A stretch of DNA of 10,407 nucleotides from Conidiobolus incongruus B7586 (Eukaryota > Entomophthoromycota > Entomophthoromycetes > Entomophthorales > Conidiobolaceae): the NCBI GenBank assembly GCA_000697335.1, contig JNEM01013817.1, positions 1-10,407 on the forward strand, read 5' to 3'. This document shows, one piece after another, positions 8,694-10,407 of this stretch. The notes beneath the pieces are model-generated. The model was not told the DNA's origin and did not search any database. It worked only from the letters and a program-made list of their open reading frames with translations. The position numbers were made by a program, and so were the translations under genes. Numbering within the stretch: the stretch's first letter is position 1; each line of letters starts with the position of its first letter.

Positions 8694-10000
8694 TATTAAA
8701 ATAACAAACTTCTGATGACTATCATTTAATTATAATAAAATTAAAATTAATATAAAATTCTCAAATATAAAATTATAATGGAAAAATCAATAAAAATTAA
8801 TATATTTTTATATATTATTCATAATCCTTATTTATTTCAAATAAAATCTAATTTTGAAAAATATCAATATATTGGAAAATTTGGTAATTAAAAGAAATAT
8901 AATTATTTAATATCAAGAGTAATAATTCTTGTATCTTTAAAGTAATGACCATAATAACTAGAAATGTTACTTTGGTGTATTTTCTTATATTTAGTTATCA
9001 TATGAAAATTATTTTAATTATTTTGAGTAACTTCGCAGACTTTTTTCTAGGTGTTCTTAATATAGCCCAATTTATGTAACATCATATTGGACTTGTGACA
9101 ACAACACCATTTCCTAATGTAATATTAATAATTCGAGGCAGTCCAATTTTGAATTTGGAAAGATATAATGATATAAGCAAAGAATAAAGCTCACGAGTCA
9201 CCATTCGTAGAACAAAGAATCCAAGAGGTTAGGTAAGGTAAAATATGGCCAAAACTCTTAAGAAAAATGGCGTAGTTAGGTTTATTAGGAGGGTATGCTT
9301 CAATATCAAATTCAAAGCTGCTATTCGAGAATTATCCTTCCATTATATAATAATGAAAATGAATTTTAATATTAATATTATTAAAATTTTAAATTAACTT
9401 TAACAAAGTTTTTTAATTAATATCAAATTGGATAATTTATAATTTATTTAAGAGAGAGAAGATTAAACGTATAAATACAAAATTGATTAATGAAATTATT
9501 TTGTAAAAGTAAATTAATAATATTAATAGTGATAACATATTCATAATTTAGTTTCATAGATAATATAACTATCCAATCAATTTTATATATAAAATTAAGT
9601 AAACTTGTTTTTATAATTAAATATCTTAAATATTCATTTTAAAAAAATTCTTTAATCGCGATAAGTATATTACTTAAATATATAACAAATCCTTAACCTT
9701 TTTATAATAATAATAATTACAAATAATTTTTTATATAATATAACTATATGATTAAATTTTAATTATTTTTTGATATATTAATTTGAAAAATTAATATTAA
9801 TTAATTCCTTTATTATTTTAAACTAGATATATTTGAATGAATATGGTCATATTATTTAATTATATACTTTATCAGCGTCAAATTACCTTTATAAAATCAA
9901 AATATTTTTACTAATATATACATATTGTTATAAGATTTATACATAAATATAAAAAACAATATCGATTTCTTAAGTATTATGAAATATTAATTTTATTATA
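8694..10000. other. Intergenic spacer between copy E and copy B
   Basis: Mostly AT-rich with no transposon alignment that I could find. The exception is a less AT-rich island at about 8940-9350, described separately. From about 9360 to 10000 I see only low-complexity AT sequence, with an isolated TCGCG at about 9656-9660. The TA at 9999-10000 is the target duplication of copy B. Confidence 0.5.
9082..9331 (-). pseudogene. Possible host-gene remnant in a less AT-rich island
   Basis: Two short minus-strand open frames follow each other with a frame change. One is 46 codons (9191-9331, after an upstream stop) and contains the segment KSFGHILPYLTSWILC. The other is 40 codons from an ATG (9082-9204) and contains KIGLPRIINITLGNGVVV. 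Both have ordinary, non-repetitive amino-acid composition and lie in the only part of the right half with clearly higher GC. Because they overlap in different frames they could be a decayed gene, exons joined by an intron I cannot place, or chance. I do not recognise the family. Resemblance to the repeats of the F-box protein is limited to a generic PYLTS string. Confidence 0.25.
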
Positions 10001-10407
10001 ATATTACATTGAATTTGAAATAATGGGAAATTTTTTAATTTCTGATTTTTCAAACATATTATTAGTTTGAAATGAATAAATATATACAAAGTTAATAGGA
10101 AATTATATATTTTTAATATATATATATTAGTTTTTTTGATTAAAAAATTAACTTTTTAAAATTGGTTGTTTAATTTAATCATGCTTAAACCAAATAGTGA
10201 TCATCAAAAGTCTTTTATTTTAGTATCAGTAAAACTTAATCATAAACCCTCTAAAATTATTCAAAATTTACAAGCAGCTTTTGGTAATGAAACATTATCT
10301 AAATCAACAATTTATTGCTGGGTAAATTACTTTAAGGCTAGGAGAGAAACTATTCAAAACCTGCTAAAATCTAGAAGACCAACTTCAACTGTTACTCTTT
10401 CAATTGT
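10001..10407 (+). mobile_element. Mariner-like DNA transposon, copy B, left end only
   Basis: It begins ATATTAC after TA (9999-10000) and aligns without gaps to 5721-6127 of copy A. By hand count there are 26 differences in 407 bases: 25 transitions and one transversion. The element runs off the window; by comparison with A about 900 further bases are expected. It looks least mutated of the four mariner copies and is a candidate for a recently active member. Confidence 0.92.
10181..10407 (+). CDS. Mariner transposase, N-terminal part, frame open to window edge
   Basis: From ATG at 10181 the frame is open for all 75 complete codons available. The protein starts MLKPNSDHQK and carries a helix-turn-helix region with GNETLSKSTIYCW followed by a basic stretch ending KSRRPTS, the position and style of the mariner DNA-binding domain and GRPxS-like motif. 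The two positions that are stops in copy A within this span are CAA (Gln) and TGG (Trp) here. The start is chosen by collinearity with A, 180 bases inside the terminus. The catalytic domain lies beyond the window, so activity cannot be judged. Confidence 0.85.
   Translation, partial: MLKPNSDHQKSFILVSVKLNHKPSKIIQNLQAAFGNETLSKSTIYCWVNYFKARRETIQNLLKSRRPTSTVTLSI

Noticed and set aside
9082-9204. GNGVVV string as a fragment of adenylosuccinate synthetase
   Set aside because: Only a six-residue generic match; the surrounding residues do not fit the enzyme.
1-10407. Organellar DNA because of very high AT content
   Set aside because: An F-box gene using standard codons and several Tc1/mariner transposons point to nuclear DNA; no organellar gene was seen.

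Overview
The window looks like nuclear DNA of a eukaryote with very AT-rich intergenic sequence. It is most likely a fungus, possibly an early-diverging lineage, but that is inference. The grounds are one intronless F-box/leucine-rich-repeat gene of a kind often expanded in fungi, several Tc1/mariner transposons, and a C-to-T/G-to-A decay pattern in those transposons that resembles repeat-induced point mutation (RIP). No bacterial features, tRNA, rRNA or CRISPR array were found.

Layout. 1-1078 is an eroded mariner copy (copy C) cut by the left edge. 1079-1931 is spacer and the presumed promoter of the only clearly intact host gene. 1932-3440 is that gene, a 502-residue F-box protein. 3441-4527 is an AT-rich desert. 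4528-8693 is a three-layer transposon stack: an old minus-strand mariner (copy E) is split by a Tc1-like DD34E element (element D, 5320-8200) with long terminal inverted repeats, and that element is split by a younger plus-strand mariner (copy A, 5721-7032). 8694-10000 is spacer holding a less AT-rich island (about 8940-9350) with two short unexplained minus-strand reading frames. 10001-10407 is the left end of a further mariner (copy B) with an open transposase frame, cut by the right edge.

How it fits together. Removing the inner elements restores recognisable outer ones. E without D is about 1283 bp, D without A is about 1567 bp, and A is 1312 bp, all normal sizes for their families, so the insertion order is E, then D, then A. 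The mariners fall into two subfamilies: A and B are nearly identical, while C and E resemble each other at their 3' ends and are much older. A and B align without gaps over 407 bases with 26 hand-counted differences; 25 are transitions and 22 of those go from C/G in B to T/A in A, mostly at CpA/TpG. Copy A has lost two catalytic aspartates to asparagine and gained about eleven in-frame stops by the same type of change. I see no new molecular system beyond this; the value of the window is its legible transposon stratigraphy and mutation signature.
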